The position numbers and the translations under genes are program-made. Under the pieces are notes generated by a model. That model did not search any database. It worked only from the letters and a program-made list of their open reading frames with translations, and was not told the DNA's origin. A stretch of 64,000 nt of DNA, from the NCBI GenBank assembly GCA_026417135.1, contig JAOADV010000003.1, positions 52,255-116,254 of the forward strand, given 5' to 3'. Below, piece by piece: positions 18,052 through 26,745 of the stretch; positions within the stretch are counted from its first letter, which is position 1, and every line of letters begins with the position of its first letter. Source of the stretch: Ignavibacteria bacterium (GTDB lineage Bacteria > Bacteroidota > Ignavibacteria > Kapaibacteriales > UBA2268).

Positions 18052-18941
18052 AAAAAAAATGTGGCTACATTGCTATTGTCGGAGTTCCAAATGTTGGAAA
18101 ATCAACTTTACTTAATGTTTTGATTGGAACAAAATTATCAATTGTAACCTCCAAGCCTCAAACAACAAGGAAAAACGTTGTCGGAATAAGAACCGACAAC
18201 GAGTCGCAAATGATTTTCCTCGATACACCGGGCATCGTCAAGCCAAAATACGAACTTCACCGAGTTATGATGGATTACATCGACTATGCGTTATTAGAAG
18301 CAGATATCATTGGTTTCACGATAGATTCCACTTTGCACAACAATCCCGCAACTTTGCTCCAAAATGAAATACAAGAACGATTGCAAAATAAAAATAGACC
18401 TTTGATTTTAATTTTAAATAAAATCGACTTATTACCCGATAGCAAATTAGTTCTCCCGATAATTGAAAAATATAATGCTTTAAACTTATTCGATGAATTT
18501 GTCCCAACTTCGGCAACGAAGAATGCTGGAATAGACGAGTTAATAAAAGTTTTCAAACAGTATTTACCAGAATCTGAATTTCTTTACGATACTGAAATTT
18601 TAAGTACACAATCCGAAAGGTTTTTCGTTGCTGAACTTATTCGTGAGACACTTTTCAAGCTTTATCGCGACGAAATACCATATTCAACTGAAGTTCAAAT
18701 TGTACAATTTAAGGAAAGAGAAAAAGGCAAATGGTTCATATCTGCGGAAATTATCGTCGATAAAGAAACTCAAAAGCCAATTATAATTGGTTCGGGAGGG
18801 CAAAGTTTAAGAAGGCTCGGAGAAATTACCCGAAAAGAGATTGAGGCACATCTCGGTTTACCAATATATCTCGAGCTATTTGTGAAGGTAAGACGCAATT
18901 GGCGCAACAAAAAAGAAATGTTAAAATCTTTTGGTTATTAA
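18048..18941 (+). CDS. era: GTPase Era
   Basis: A 297-residue GTPase for 16S rRNA maturation and 30S assembly. It has G1 GVPNVGKS (about residues 10-17), the switch region KPQTTRKNVVGI, G3 DTPG, G4 NKID and a C-terminal KH domain whose GXXG-type loop is in IIGSGGQSLRRLGE. The length and order are canonical. It starts by an ATGA overlap with the DUF3098-like gene. Confidence 0.96.
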   Translation: MKKKCGYIAIVGVPNVGKSTLLNVLIGTKLSIVTSKPQTTRKNVVGIRTDNESQMIFLDTPGIVKPKYELHRVMMDYIDYALLEADIIGFTIDSTLHNNPATLLQNEIQERLQNKNRPLILILNKIDLLPDSKLVLPIIEKYNALNLFDEFVPTSATKNAGIDELIKVFKQYLPESEFLYDTEILSTQSERFFVAELIRETLFKLYRDEIPYSTEVQIVQFKEREKGKWFISAEIIVDKETQKPIIIGSGGQSLRRLGEITRKEIEAHLGLPIYLELFVKVRRNWRNKKEMLKSFGY

Positions 18942-18954
18942 ATTTGTTGTAAAA

Positions 18955-19443
18955 ATGGAAAATTTGGTCTATTCAAGTAGTTTGTTAACTCAAGAATTAG
19001 AAAAAGCAGAAACAGTCCAACTTGTAACCTTTGAAATTGCAAATGAAACTTTTGGAATTGACATTCTCAACGTCCAAGAAATAATCCAACTAACCAAACC
19101 AACTCGTGTCCCCAAAACCCCTGAGTATGTCTTAGGTGTAATCAATTTACGTGGGAAAATTGTTCCAATCGTTGACCTTAGGAAAAAACTTGGCCTTGGT
19201 TTGACCGAATACGATAACTCTGCCCGTATCATTGTTTTGCTTATTCAAGGGATGAATATAGGTATAATAGTCGATAAGATGTATGAAATCCTTTATGTAG
19301 AAAAAGATAAAATAGAAAAGAATCCAACACAAGTCTTTTCAAAAATTGGAGAAAACTATATTAGTGGTGTAGTTAATTTAGAACAGAAATTATTAATACT
19401 TCTTGATTTAATAAAAGTATTCGATTTGGATAAAAAACAATAA
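18955..19443 (+). CDS. cheW: Chemotaxis coupling protein CheW
   Basis: A 162-residue CheW that links chemoreceptors to the CheA kinase. The two-SH3-like fold is marked by VTFEIANETFGIDILNVQEI, the GVINLRGKIVPIVDLR core, and the C-terminal YISGVVNLEQKLLILLDL. ATG 18955 is preferred because an upstream TTG at 18931 would add eight unlikely residues. No other chemotaxis gene is nearby. Together with the flagellar export genes at 46557-51611 it indicates a motile, chemotactic cell. Confidence 0.9.
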   Translation: MENLVYSSSLLTQELEKAETVQLVTFEIANETFGIDILNVQEIIQLTKPTRVPKTPEYVLGVINLRGKIVPIVDLRKKLGLGLTEYDNSARIIVLLIQGMNIGIIVDKMYEILYVEKDKIEKNPTQVFSKIGENYISGVVNLEQKLLILLDLIKVFDLDKKQ

Positions 19444-19529
19444 CTTAATAATATTTTGCAAAATCGAAACTTTTTTCAAACTAAATTGTCTTTAAATTTG
19501 GAGATATAATTTACAATTTGAAATAAGCT

Positions 19530-20612
19530 TTGAAAATTGAAGCAAAAAAACTGCAAATTTACTTCTTTTTGGTTTTATTGACTTTTAGTATAATAAGTTG
19601 CGACACATGCCGTTACAACGAAGTTTTTCCTATACCCGAAGGAGATATATTTTTTACAGCAGTCCCAGTAAACTCCAATGAACCCAGTATTTTTCAAATC
19701 GATTTAAATCAAAAAAATACATACGAAATAATTCGTAATGGAATACTTTATTCTCCACCTTCTTCCAATAAAAAGATAGTATTTATACGAAACAATCCCG
19801 GAGGAACCCAAGAAGTAGTTATTGCAAATATCGACGGAACTCAGCAAAAGGTTGTAGCTGGCTCTTACCGCTGGTATTCGAGAGATTTTGCAATTCTATC
19901 GAGTAATGGAAATTCAATTGCTATAGGAGCAAATGGTAACGAACTTTGGCTTGTCCGAAACGAAAATATGTTTACAAAATTGAGCAATAACTTCTGCCGA
20001 GGCACAATACCAGCCTTTTCGCCCGACGGTAGCAAAATAGCTTTAATCGAAGCCAAAGATATTTACACCCCTCCCCACAACTTGGTAGTTTACTACATCG
20101 AAAGCAACCAAATCGTGAAACTAAAGAATGTTACTTTACCCGGAACTATCGTAGAACTTTTCGGCGAACCGAACATATATTGGAGTTACGATGGCACGTA
20201 TATCTTTGCAATCATTTCGAATGATTCAAGAGAAGTTTCTATCTACACTACCAGTTACGAAGGTAGCTACGAACAAATCAGAAAGGTTGAATTAGTCGGT
20301 TGTGCTTATTTAGAACCTACAGAAGATATTGATAAATTTTTCATTACTGGTCTGGATGGTTCCATTTGGTATATCAATTTCCGAGAGGAGGTAAAACGCT
20401 ATAAATATATTTCCCCAGGATTTGGTTTCTCCTATAATCTTTTTCCTAAGTACAACAAAAAACTGAATCACTTACTTTACACAAGATATTATCGCGACGA
20501 CCTTCAACTTCAAAGTGGAACACTCGAACTTCTAAACCTCAACGAAGAAAATGCTAAACCAAAAATCATAAGTAGTAATGTTTATCGTGCATTTTGGAAT
20601 CCTAAAAAATGA
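19530..20612 (+). CDS. Propeller-type lipoprotein upstream of ECF sigma factor
   Basis: A 360-residue predicted lipoprotein starting at TTG 19530. The signal peptide ends in SIISC (Cys at about residue 24). The mature region is rich in repeated beta-strand units such as AFSPDGSKIALIE and YWSYDGTYIFAII, typical of TolB/PD40-like beta-propellers. It overlaps the sigma factor by 4 bases (ATGA), so it is co-translated with it, which suggests a periplasmic or surface sensor function in the same pathway. A TAAATTTG box occurs about 30 bases upstream. Confidence 0.7.
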   Translation: MKIEAKKLQIYFFLVLLTFSIISCDTCRYNEVFPIPEGDIFFTAVPVNSNEPSIFQIDLNQKNTYEIIRNGILYSPPSSNKKIVFIRNNPGGTQEVVIANIDGTQQKVVAGSYRWYSRDFAILSSNGNSIAIGANGNELWLVRNENMFTKLSNNFCRGTIPAFSPDGSKIALIEAKDIYTPPHNLVVYYIESNQIVKLKNVTLPGTIVELFGEPNIYWSYDGTYIFAIISNDSREVSIYTTSYEGSYEQIRKVELVGCAYLEPTEDIDKFFITGLDGSIWYINFREEVKRYKYISPGFGFSYNLFPKYNKKLNHLLYTRYYRDDLQLQSGTLELLNLNEENAKPKIISSNVYRAFWNPKK

Positions 20613-21175
20613 ATGAGTTAGACGATTTAACGAACTGGACCGATATCGAACTTTGCTTGGCAATGACCAGAAGCCATAAAGAAGCAGAACGTGCATTTAC
20701 AGAAATTTACAACCGTTATAGCAGAAATCTTTATGCATATATACTTCGAACGCAAAACGATAGAACTAACGCCAAAGATATTTACCAAGAAGTTTTCTTA
20801 CGCTTTTGCGACTCTGTCAAAAAAGGCACAAGAGTCCATAATATACTATTTTTCCTTATTAAAATTGCCCGAAATATATGCATCAACAATACTCGTGCAA
20901 ACAAACAATTTATCCAATTCGATGAAAACGAATATCCCTTCCTCTCAATGCCGAGTGTCGAAAAAGACGAGTTGGTAAGCATCGTAACCAATGCTTTAAA
21001 TTTGCTTGAATACACAAGTAGAGAAATATTCATACTACGACACTATCAAGAATTTACATTTCAAGAGATTGCAGAAATAATGGGCGAAACGCTTGCAACT
21101 ATTAAATCGCGCTACTACCGCGCACGCGAAAAACTAAAGGAACACCTTCTTCCATTTTTCAAAAATGAATATTAA
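20609..21175 (+). CDS. ECF-type RNA polymerase sigma factor
   Basis: A 188-residue sigma-70-family factor with only regions 2 and 4. Region 2 contains YAYILRTQNDRTNAKDIYQEVFLRF and region 4 contains EIFILRHYQEFTFQEIAEIM followed by the helix-turn-helix TLATIKSRYYRAREKL. It is translationally coupled to the upstream lipoprotein and followed after 20 bases by an anti-sigma-like membrane protein, the standard arrangement for an envelope-responsive ECF system. Confidence 0.92.
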   Translation: MNELDDLTNWTDIELCLAMTRSHKEAERAFTEIYNRYSRNLYAYILRTQNDRTNAKDIYQEVFLRFCDSVKKGTRVHNILFFLIKIARNICINNTRANKQFIQFDENEYPFLSMPSVEKDELVSIVTNALNLLEYTSREIFILRHYQEFTFQEIAEIMGETLATIKSRYYRAREKLKEHLLPFFKNEY

Positions 21176-21195
21176 CAAAAGGTGGAATAAATAAT

Positions 21196-22452
21196 ATGAA
21201 TTTTTCAAATTTAATCGACTTATATTTGGAAGGAGAATTAAGCGATGTCGAAAAAAACTTGTTATTTAACGAGCTTGCTCGTAACCCAGCTCTTCGCGAG
21301 GAATTCGAACAACAATTAAAATTTAATTTTGCATACAAAAAAGACCTCGCTCAAATTCAAGTTCCTACGGACAGCACAAATTATATTTTTTCTGCATTGA
21401 ACTTCAAAATTCCAAATTCTATTAGTGTAAAAACCACTCCAATTTCGTTCTTCGCCGAAAAATTCAAATATTTTACTGTTCGCTTTGCTCCTTTATTATT
21501 CTCAAGTGTTATTGGGAGCTTACTCACTTTTTTGCTCTTATGGTGGCTTTTCCCAGCAAAGATTGTCGAAACAAGTTCAAGTTCAATTTCTTATCCTACC
21601 ACAGAAATTGGCGTTCCATTGGGAACCGCATATCCTACCCTACCAGAACAAAGTCGAAATCAAAACGATAATTCAAACCTAAACAACATTAAGAATTGGG
21701 ATGTATTGTTTGAAAAGGCATTGGAAAATGTCCTCAAGAAAAACCAACAAGAAAGCAACAATTTAACTGAAAGTGAGTTGAAACCCAAAGAAGAATTTAT
21801 TATCGAAACCACTCAAAGTAAATTTACTACAAATCTATCTCCATCGTTAAACAACAATACAGGAAACATCATTAATCCAAACGAAAGCATAACCACTTTC
21901 TCTGACCCTTTTACTCAAAACTTTATGAAACAATTGAATACCTCGACAAACTTAAAGGACTATTTGAAAAATATTACTTTAAGTTTCAGAGGACATAACT
22001 TAAAATCCGACCCCGAAGTAAAGTTAAACCTTGAGGAAAAGAGTTTACTGAACAATACTTCGGTAGCAATTGGTTACAATCTCTCCCAAAACAGTAACTT
22101 GGCCTTTGAATTCGGGCAGGAAAAGTTCCCACAAAAATTTAAACTTAATGTTTACGGGGACAATCTGTATTACAAGCAAAATCCTTTGCTTTGGTGGTAC
22201 GGTATTGCATATCAACTAAGTATCTTGAAAATATTTAGGTGGGAAAACTTTCAACCTTATGCCAGAATATTCGCTGGAGCAACCACCGTTGGACCTCTAT
22301 TCCGTGGCTCTATCGGTTTCAAATATTCTCCGGACAATAGAATAAACCTTTTCATAGGTTGGGAAGGCTCGTACTTGCTCTATAAGGTTCAAAATGTTCA
22401 TTATAACACTCGAAAAAGTGGATTGATGTATGGAGTAACAATTCAGTATTAG
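21196..22452 (+). CDS. Putative dual-membrane anti-sigma factor with outer-membrane barrel
   Basis: A 418-residue protein with an unusual architecture. Residues 1-55 are a helical, acidic anti-sigma-like domain (LIDLYLEGELSDVEKNLL) without zinc-binding residues. Residues 97-119 form one membrane helix (about FAPLLFSSVIGSLLTFLLLWW). Residues 121-255 are a low-complexity Asn/Ser/Thr/Gln linker, and 260-418 are alternating amphipathic strands ending in an aromatic residue (VTIQY), as in small outer-membrane barrels. This matches the dual-membrane-spanning anti-sigma (Dma) type described in Bacteroides. It lies directly after the ECF sigma gene. The barrel assignment is from pattern only. Confidence 0.7.
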   Translation: MNFSNLIDLYLEGELSDVEKNLLFNELARNPALREEFEQQLKFNFAYKKDLAQIQVPTDSTNYIFSALNFKIPNSISVKTTPISFFAEKFKYFTVRFAPLLFSSVIGSLLTFLLLWWLFPAKIVETSSSSISYPTTEIGVPLGTAYPTLPEQSRNQNDNSNLNNIKNWDVLFEKALENVLKKNQQESNNLTESELKPKEEFIIETTQSKFTTNLSPSLNNNTGNIINPNESITTFSDPFTQNFMKQLNTSTNLKDYLKNITLSFRGHNLKSDPEVKLNLEEKSLLNNTSVAIGYNLSQNSNLAFEFGQEKFPQKFKLNVYGDNLYYKQNPLLWWYGIAYQLSILKIFRWENFQPYARIFAGATTVGPLFRGSIGFKYSPDNRINLFIGWEGSYLLYKVQNVHYNTRKSGLMYGVTIQY

Positions 22453-22456
22453 AACG

Positions 22457-23188
22457 GTGAATGTTTTTTTTTCGACATTAGTCTTTTTGCTTGCAATAGT
22501 TTTCTGCGGTTGTCAATGCATACCCAATCTTGAGACCGACAGAGAAATTTCCCCATCTCAATACGCAAAGGTAATGTGTGTTAATGCATTACCCAACGTA
22601 GAGAAAATAAAAATTACCGTCGGTAATATCCTTTTGCATTCAGCATTGACTTATGAAATGGAAGAAGGTTTCCGCTACTTTAACGTCCCTTATGGGGTAA
22701 TCAATTTCAATATCGCAATTAAAAATGATTCGATAATCTATAAAGGTATGGCAAATTTACAAAAAGGGAAAGCATACACTTTTTTTGTCTATCAGATGCA
22801 AAGAAGAGCTCAAGGCTTGCTCCTCGAAGACGATGTGAGTACTTACTCACTCACAAATTCTTATTTCCGATTTGTCAATCTACTTATAAATTCTCCACAT
22901 TCTCTTCTGTTTAGCATAGAACACCAATATCCAATCGTTATTAACCTTGTTTTTAAAACTTATACCAAATTTTATACAACATACCCAGACAAGTACGTTA
23001 TTACTATAAAAGATGCCGAAAAAGATAGCATAATTGCACAATCTAAAAATTTCCAATTACTGCCCGGAAAAGGTTACACTATTGTTTTGCGTGGCGATTA
23101 CCTTGACAAAACAAAGCGATTAGGTCCAAACTTATTAGTCATCCAACACGACTTTGAACAGGTTTTCGAAATAAACGAAAAAAAATAA
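22457..23188 (+). CDS. DUF4397-like lipoprotein in sigma-factor operon
   Basis: A 243-residue predicted lipoprotein starting at GTG 22457, 4 bases after the anti-sigma-like gene. The signal peptide ends in FCGCQC, a possible lipobox. The mature part opens YAKVMCVNALPNVEKIKITVGN and later has LQKGKAYTFFVYQ, matching the two-strand layout of DUF4397 domains. The second half (LLPGKGYTIVLRG) looks like a partial second copy. It may be a surface lipoprotein sensed or controlled by the neighbouring sigma system. Function is unknown. Confidence 0.65.
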   Translation: MNVFFSTLVFLLAIVFCGCQCIPNLETDREISPSQYAKVMCVNALPNVEKIKITVGNILLHSALTYEMEEGFRYFNVPYGVINFNIAIKNDSIIYKGMANLQKGKAYTFFVYQMQRRAQGLLLEDDVSTYSLTNSYFRFVNLLINSPHSLLFSIEHQYPIVINLVFKTYTKFYTTYPDKYVITIKDAEKDSIIAQSKNFQLLPGKGYTIVLRGDYLDKTKRLGPNLLVIQHDFEQVFEINEKK

Positions 23189-23271
23189 TAAATTTTAAAA
23201 TATTCTTATAATTTATTCGATAAACTTTTGGTTACGTTACCAAATTATGTTGGACAAAGATAGAGTTGCCT

Positions 23272-23511
23272 ATGTTTTGGACACCAGAGCTTGCATCGTA
23301 CCTCGAAGATGCTCCTTTTCCAGCAACAAAAGAAGAACTGCTCGATTATGCCAATCGAACTGGGTGCCCACAACAAGTTATCGATAATCTTATGGAAATA
23401 GAAGACGAAGAAATGGTTTTCGAAGGAATAGAAGACCTTTGGCCCGAGTACGAGGAATTATCTTCGGAGGACTATTTTTACAACGATGATGAGGAGGAAC
23501 AATATACCTAA
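23272..23511 (+). CDS. DUF2795 domain protein
   Basis: A 79-residue acidic protein. The segment SYLEDAPFPATKEELLDYANRTG with CPQQVIDNLMEIEDEEMVFEG matches DUF2795, a small helical domain with no known function. The C-terminal 25 residues are strongly acidic. Start ATG 23272 is chosen over TTG 23266. The gene is monocistronic, ending in its own terminator. Confidence 0.8.
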   Translation: MFWTPELASYLEDAPFPATKEELLDYANRTGCPQQVIDNLMEIEDEEMVFEGIEDLWPEYEELSSEDYFYNDDEEEQYT

Positions 23512-23517
23512 ATGGTG

Positions 23518-23559
23518 AAAGGACTACTCCTTCCCACTTAGAAAATGGGGTAGTCTTTT
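23518..23559 (+). terminator. Intrinsic terminator after DUF2795 gene
   Basis: The arm GACTACTCC pairs with GGGGTAGTC (one G-T wobble) across a 16-base loop and is followed by TTTT. Flanking A/T bases extend the stem. Confidence 0.8.
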
Positions 23560-23590
23560 CAATTTTCTTGTAATGTGAAAATTAATTTGA

Positions 23591-25846
23591 ATGGTAAAAG
23601 CAAGATTATATAAAGCCACAATTACCCTTTTTTGTTTTTTTATTCAACAACTAAGTCTTTCTTTGATAGCAAAAAATTCAAATTACTTACAAACAGAAGG
23701 GAGCTATTCATTACTCGAAATTGGTGAAGTAACTTTCGAAGGCAACAAATCGTTTCCAGCACATAGACTACAAAGCATCATTTCATCTAAACCCACGACT
23801 AAAAGTATCCCCCACAAAATAGTTTCCTTCTACTATACCAACATAAAAAAAAATCCCGCAGCACCAAAATCACTAATCAAGCTGTTGCAGACAACAGTTA
23901 ATCAGTTTTCGGATGAAATCTCTTTGTATAAGGAAAATCGTGTAGAATCGGATAAAAGGACTTTAGAGCTCTTCTACTATCAACAAGGATTTCACGAAGT
24001 TAAAGTAAACTACACAATCTCATTTAATAAAGAAAACAAATCTTATGTTTTAAAATTTATCATTGACGAAGGACCGCAATATCTAATAGATTTCATTGAA
24101 ATTAGTGGTTTGGAAAATATCTCGCAATCGTTACTACAAGAAATTGAATCGCTTAGAAATCTACGGAAAGGTATCCCTTTCAACGAGCCACAACTTGCCG
24201 AAGATTTGACTAAAACTAGAATACTTTTAAGAGAAAATGGGTTTTATTACGCAGATTTCAAAACCCCGAAAGTTGTTATCGACACATCTAAAAAAATAGA
24301 TAGTGTATTTGTCGAATTCTTAACTGGCAAACCAGTAAGGATAAATAAAATTACTTTTATCGATAGTACCAATGGACAAAACCGAGTAGGTTACAATGTT
24401 AAACTCAATCATCTCGATTTCAGAGAAGGCGACTTATACAACCAACGAAAAGTTGTGAGTTCTGAAATAAATTTAAGTTCTCTTGGAACTTTTGAACTTG
24501 TTAGAATCGACACTTCTTCTGCTTTTGCTCCAATTACCGATACAAGCATAAGTATGGCTATTCTCTTGCGTTATCGTAAGTTAAGGGATTTTGGTTTGGG
24601 ACTTTTTACAAATAGAACCTCAGCCGAAAAAGCAATCAATCTTGGAGTTGAATTATCTATAAACGATAGAAACATTTTTGGTGGTGGACAATCTGCAAAT
24701 CTCTTTTTTCGAACCTTTGCTATTGATGTAAGCAGAGCTTTGCTCGAAAAAAAGCCACTTGAATACGAACTACAAACTGGCTTCTATTTGGTTCAACCTT
24801 TGCTTTGGACAATACGCTCCTCTCGCGTTGGACTTTCGAGTTCAATGCTTTATTCTCAAAGGAAAGTCTTCAGAGCATTGCAACTAAATACCTTTACTTT
24901 TTCGGTAAAGTTTCCAACGAGACTACCCTTTTGGACTTATTTTAACTTCTTAGATATAGATTTCAATTTCGAAAGACAAGTACCCAAAAATTTCGAAAGT
25001 GCATCCTCAGAATTTTATAAGTCAGCAACCTCTTTTCAAGATTCACTTCGAATACAACAAGCAATTTCAATCTTTGGAAATCTAAATAAATATATTCGCG
25101 AAGAAAATCCTTTCTTGACATCTGCTATTTTTGCAATTAACATAGTTGGTGATAATCGAGACAATCCATTGATGCCACAGTCTGGAAGATTAACAAACCT
25201 TGGAATAGATGGTTACTTTTTGTTCGGAATGGCTAAGTTTTATCGTATTAGTTTAACTTTTCAATGGTTTTGGAACTTGAACAATCGATTGGTTTTGGCT
25301 TCTAAAATTCGTGGGGGGCACATTTTTTGGCTCGACAAGGAGAATAGTTTCGTACCATTCGACCGACATTTCTTTGCAGGCGGAGCAAATAGCATTCGTG
25401 GATGGGCATCGCGCCAGCTCCGATACCACAAAGGTATCCGTGTCGATACAAGCAGTTCCGAACTTGTTAACATTTTCTTACGCGATTTCGTTGGAAATGC
25501 TTCTATTTTTGAATCCTCGGTTGAACTTCGATTTCGATTTGGAAGACCCGCCTACATCGATAAAACTCTTGCAAGCATCCTTGAACTTTTGACTATAACT
25601 CTATTCCTCGATGCTGGTAATTCGTATCAATGGCTAGTAAAAGGTCAATCCAATAAATATGCAGTTGAATATACCTTAAAAGATTATATTTTTGGAATTG
25701 CACTTGCCGGAGGGTTTGGTATCGGATTTATTACTCCCGCTGGTCCATTATTTATTGATGTTGGTTTTCCTTTCTTCGACCCTAATAAAGAAAGGAAGTT
25801 TCTCGATAAACCTCTCTTTCATATAAGATTAGGTTATTCTTTCTAA
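23591..25846 (+). CDS. Omp85-family outer-membrane protein (TamA/BamA-like)
   Basis: A 751-residue outer-membrane protein with an N-terminal signal peptide, POTRA-type domains (about residues 40-325, with IGEVTFEGNKSFP and YLIDFIEISGLENI starts) and a C-terminal Omp85 barrel. The barrel contains the signature FAGGANSIRGW, the substrate-interacting loop of the family, and ends in the aromatic LGYSF. Probably two or three POTRA domains are present, fewer than BamA's five, so a TamA-like or specialised Omp85 role in barrel or lipoprotein insertion is more likely than BamA itself. No skp, lpxD or other BamA neighbours are nearby. Confidence 0.87.
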   Translation: MVKARLYKATITLFCFFIQQLSLSLIAKNSNYLQTEGSYSLLEIGEVTFEGNKSFPAHRLQSIISSKPTTKSIPHKIVSFYYTNIKKNPAAPKSLIKLLQTTVNQFSDEISLYKENRVESDKRTLELFYYQQGFHEVKVNYTISFNKENKSYVLKFIIDEGPQYLIDFIEISGLENISQSLLQEIESLRNLRKGIPFNEPQLAEDLTKTRILLRENGFYYADFKTPKVVIDTSKKIDSVFVEFLTGKPVRINKITFIDSTNGQNRVGYNVKLNHLDFREGDLYNQRKVVSSEINLSSLGTFELVRIDTSSAFAPITDTSISMAILLRYRKLRDFGLGLFTNRTSAEKAINLGVELSINDRNIFGGGQSANLFFRTFAIDVSRALLEKKPLEYELQTGFYLVQPLLWTIRSSRVGLSSSMLYSQRKVFRALQLNTFTFSVKFPTRLPFWTYFNFLDIDFNFERQVPKNFESASSEFYKSATSFQDSLRIQQAISIFGNLNKYIREENPFLTSAIFAINIVGDNRDNPLMPQSGRLTNLGIDGYFLFGMAKFYRISLTFQWFWNLNNRLVLASKIRGGHIFWLDKENSFVPFDRHFFAGGANSIRGWASRQLRYHKGIRVDTSSSELVNIFLRDFVGNASIFESSVELRFRFGRPAYIDKTLASILELLTITLFLDAGNSYQWLVKGQSNKYAVEYTLKDYIFGIALAGGFGIGFITPAGPLFIDVGFPFFDPNKERKFLDKPLFHIRLGYSF

Positions 25847-25858
25847 CTAATTAGTTAG
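25843..25858. repeat. 16-bp perfect palindrome overlapping stop codon
   Basis: CTAACTAATTAGTTAG is fully self-complementary and includes the TAA stop of the Omp85 gene. It has no T-run, so it is not a classic terminator. It could be a protein-binding site or chance in AT-rich DNA. Confidence 0.4.
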
Positions 25859-26149
25859 TGTATCCCCATCTCAATCGGTACTTTTAGTTTAGAGTGAAGC
25901 AACTATCAAATGGAATCGATATAAAATTCAAGGAAACTTCCGGTCAAAGTTTTGTTATCACGGATTGTAAATTAGTTGAAACAAATTTAAATCAATTACT
26001 TTCATTCAGTTGGATTTATCTATCTAACTTTGAAAATCAAAAATATATTTAGTACCAATAAAATAACTAACGCAATTTTCATACCAAACTTTTAAGTTTT
26101 TTGTAAAAGTTTACTATTTTTGTAATTACTCTTAGCTTTGGGGTTGTTA
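25859..26149. other. Intergenic region of about 290 bases
   Basis: The gap between the Omp85 and DUF3109 genes contains a 52-codon open frame from GTG 25894 to 26052 (beginning VKQLSNGIDIKF), with no ribosome binding site and no recognisable family. It may be a gene remnant or chance. A TATTTTTG box near 26115 could serve as the -7 element for the next gene. Confidence 0.4.
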
Positions 26150-26743
26150 ATGTCTTTTCTGGAAAACGTCTTCTTTAATACTTGCGATTTAAACTCACCC
26201 TTTTTATGTGACGTTAACGTTTGCAAAGGAATTTGCTGTTATATCGAAGGAGAGTTGGGGGCCCCATTAAAAGAATATGAAATACCAATAATAAACAAAC
26301 TTTTACCTATTCTTTTAGATTATCTACCTCAAAAGTCCAAAAATATTATTGAAAAGGAAGGTTGTGTTAAGAAAAACTCAAATAAATATTTCACAAACGT
26401 TGTCGATAAGCGCGAATGTGTATTTGCTCTTTTCGAAAATGGAATTGCACGATGCTCCTTCGAGAAAGCATATTTCGAAAAAAGAACAAACTTTCGGAAA
26501 CCAATATCTTGCCACCTCTTTCCTTTGCGTGAATACAGTTTTGGCTTCACCGATTTGATTTACTTAAAGTTGCCCGAATGCCAAGCGGCTATACGCAAAG
26601 GAACAGAAGAAAAAGTCTCTTTATTAGAATCTTCTCGCGAGTCTTTGATTCGTAGATTTGGAAACGACTGGTATACAAAATTGACCCTGATTTGCCAAAA
26701 ATCAAAAAACACGGATAAATTTAACATAAATTGTGGAGGTTAA
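26150..26743 (+). CDS. DUF3109 family cysteine-rich protein
   Basis: A 197-residue protein with a conserved set of cysteines: FLCDVNVCKGICC near the N-terminus, RECVF, RCSFEKA and the diagnostic KPISCHLFPLR, then a C-terminal LIRRFGNDWYTKL. This pattern defines DUF3109, common in Bacteroidota and thought to bind metal. ATG 26150 is preferred to an upstream TTG. It ends 2 bases before the rpoN start, so the two are probably co-transcribed, although no functional link is known. Confidence 0.85.
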   Translation: MSFLENVFFNTCDLNSPFLCDVNVCKGICCYIEGELGAPLKEYEIPIINKLLPILLDYLPQKSKNIIEKEGCVKKNSNKYFTNVVDKRECVFALFENGIARCSFEKAYFEKRTNFRKPISCHLFPLREYSFGFTDLIYLKLPECQAAIRKGTEEKVSLLESSRESLIRRFGNDWYTKLTLICQKSKNTDKFNINCGG

Positions 26744-26745
26744 AG

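Noticed and set aside
25894-26052. 52-codon frame with GTG start after the Omp85 gene
   Set aside because: No ribosome binding site and no recognisable motif; kept only as a note in the intergenic entry.
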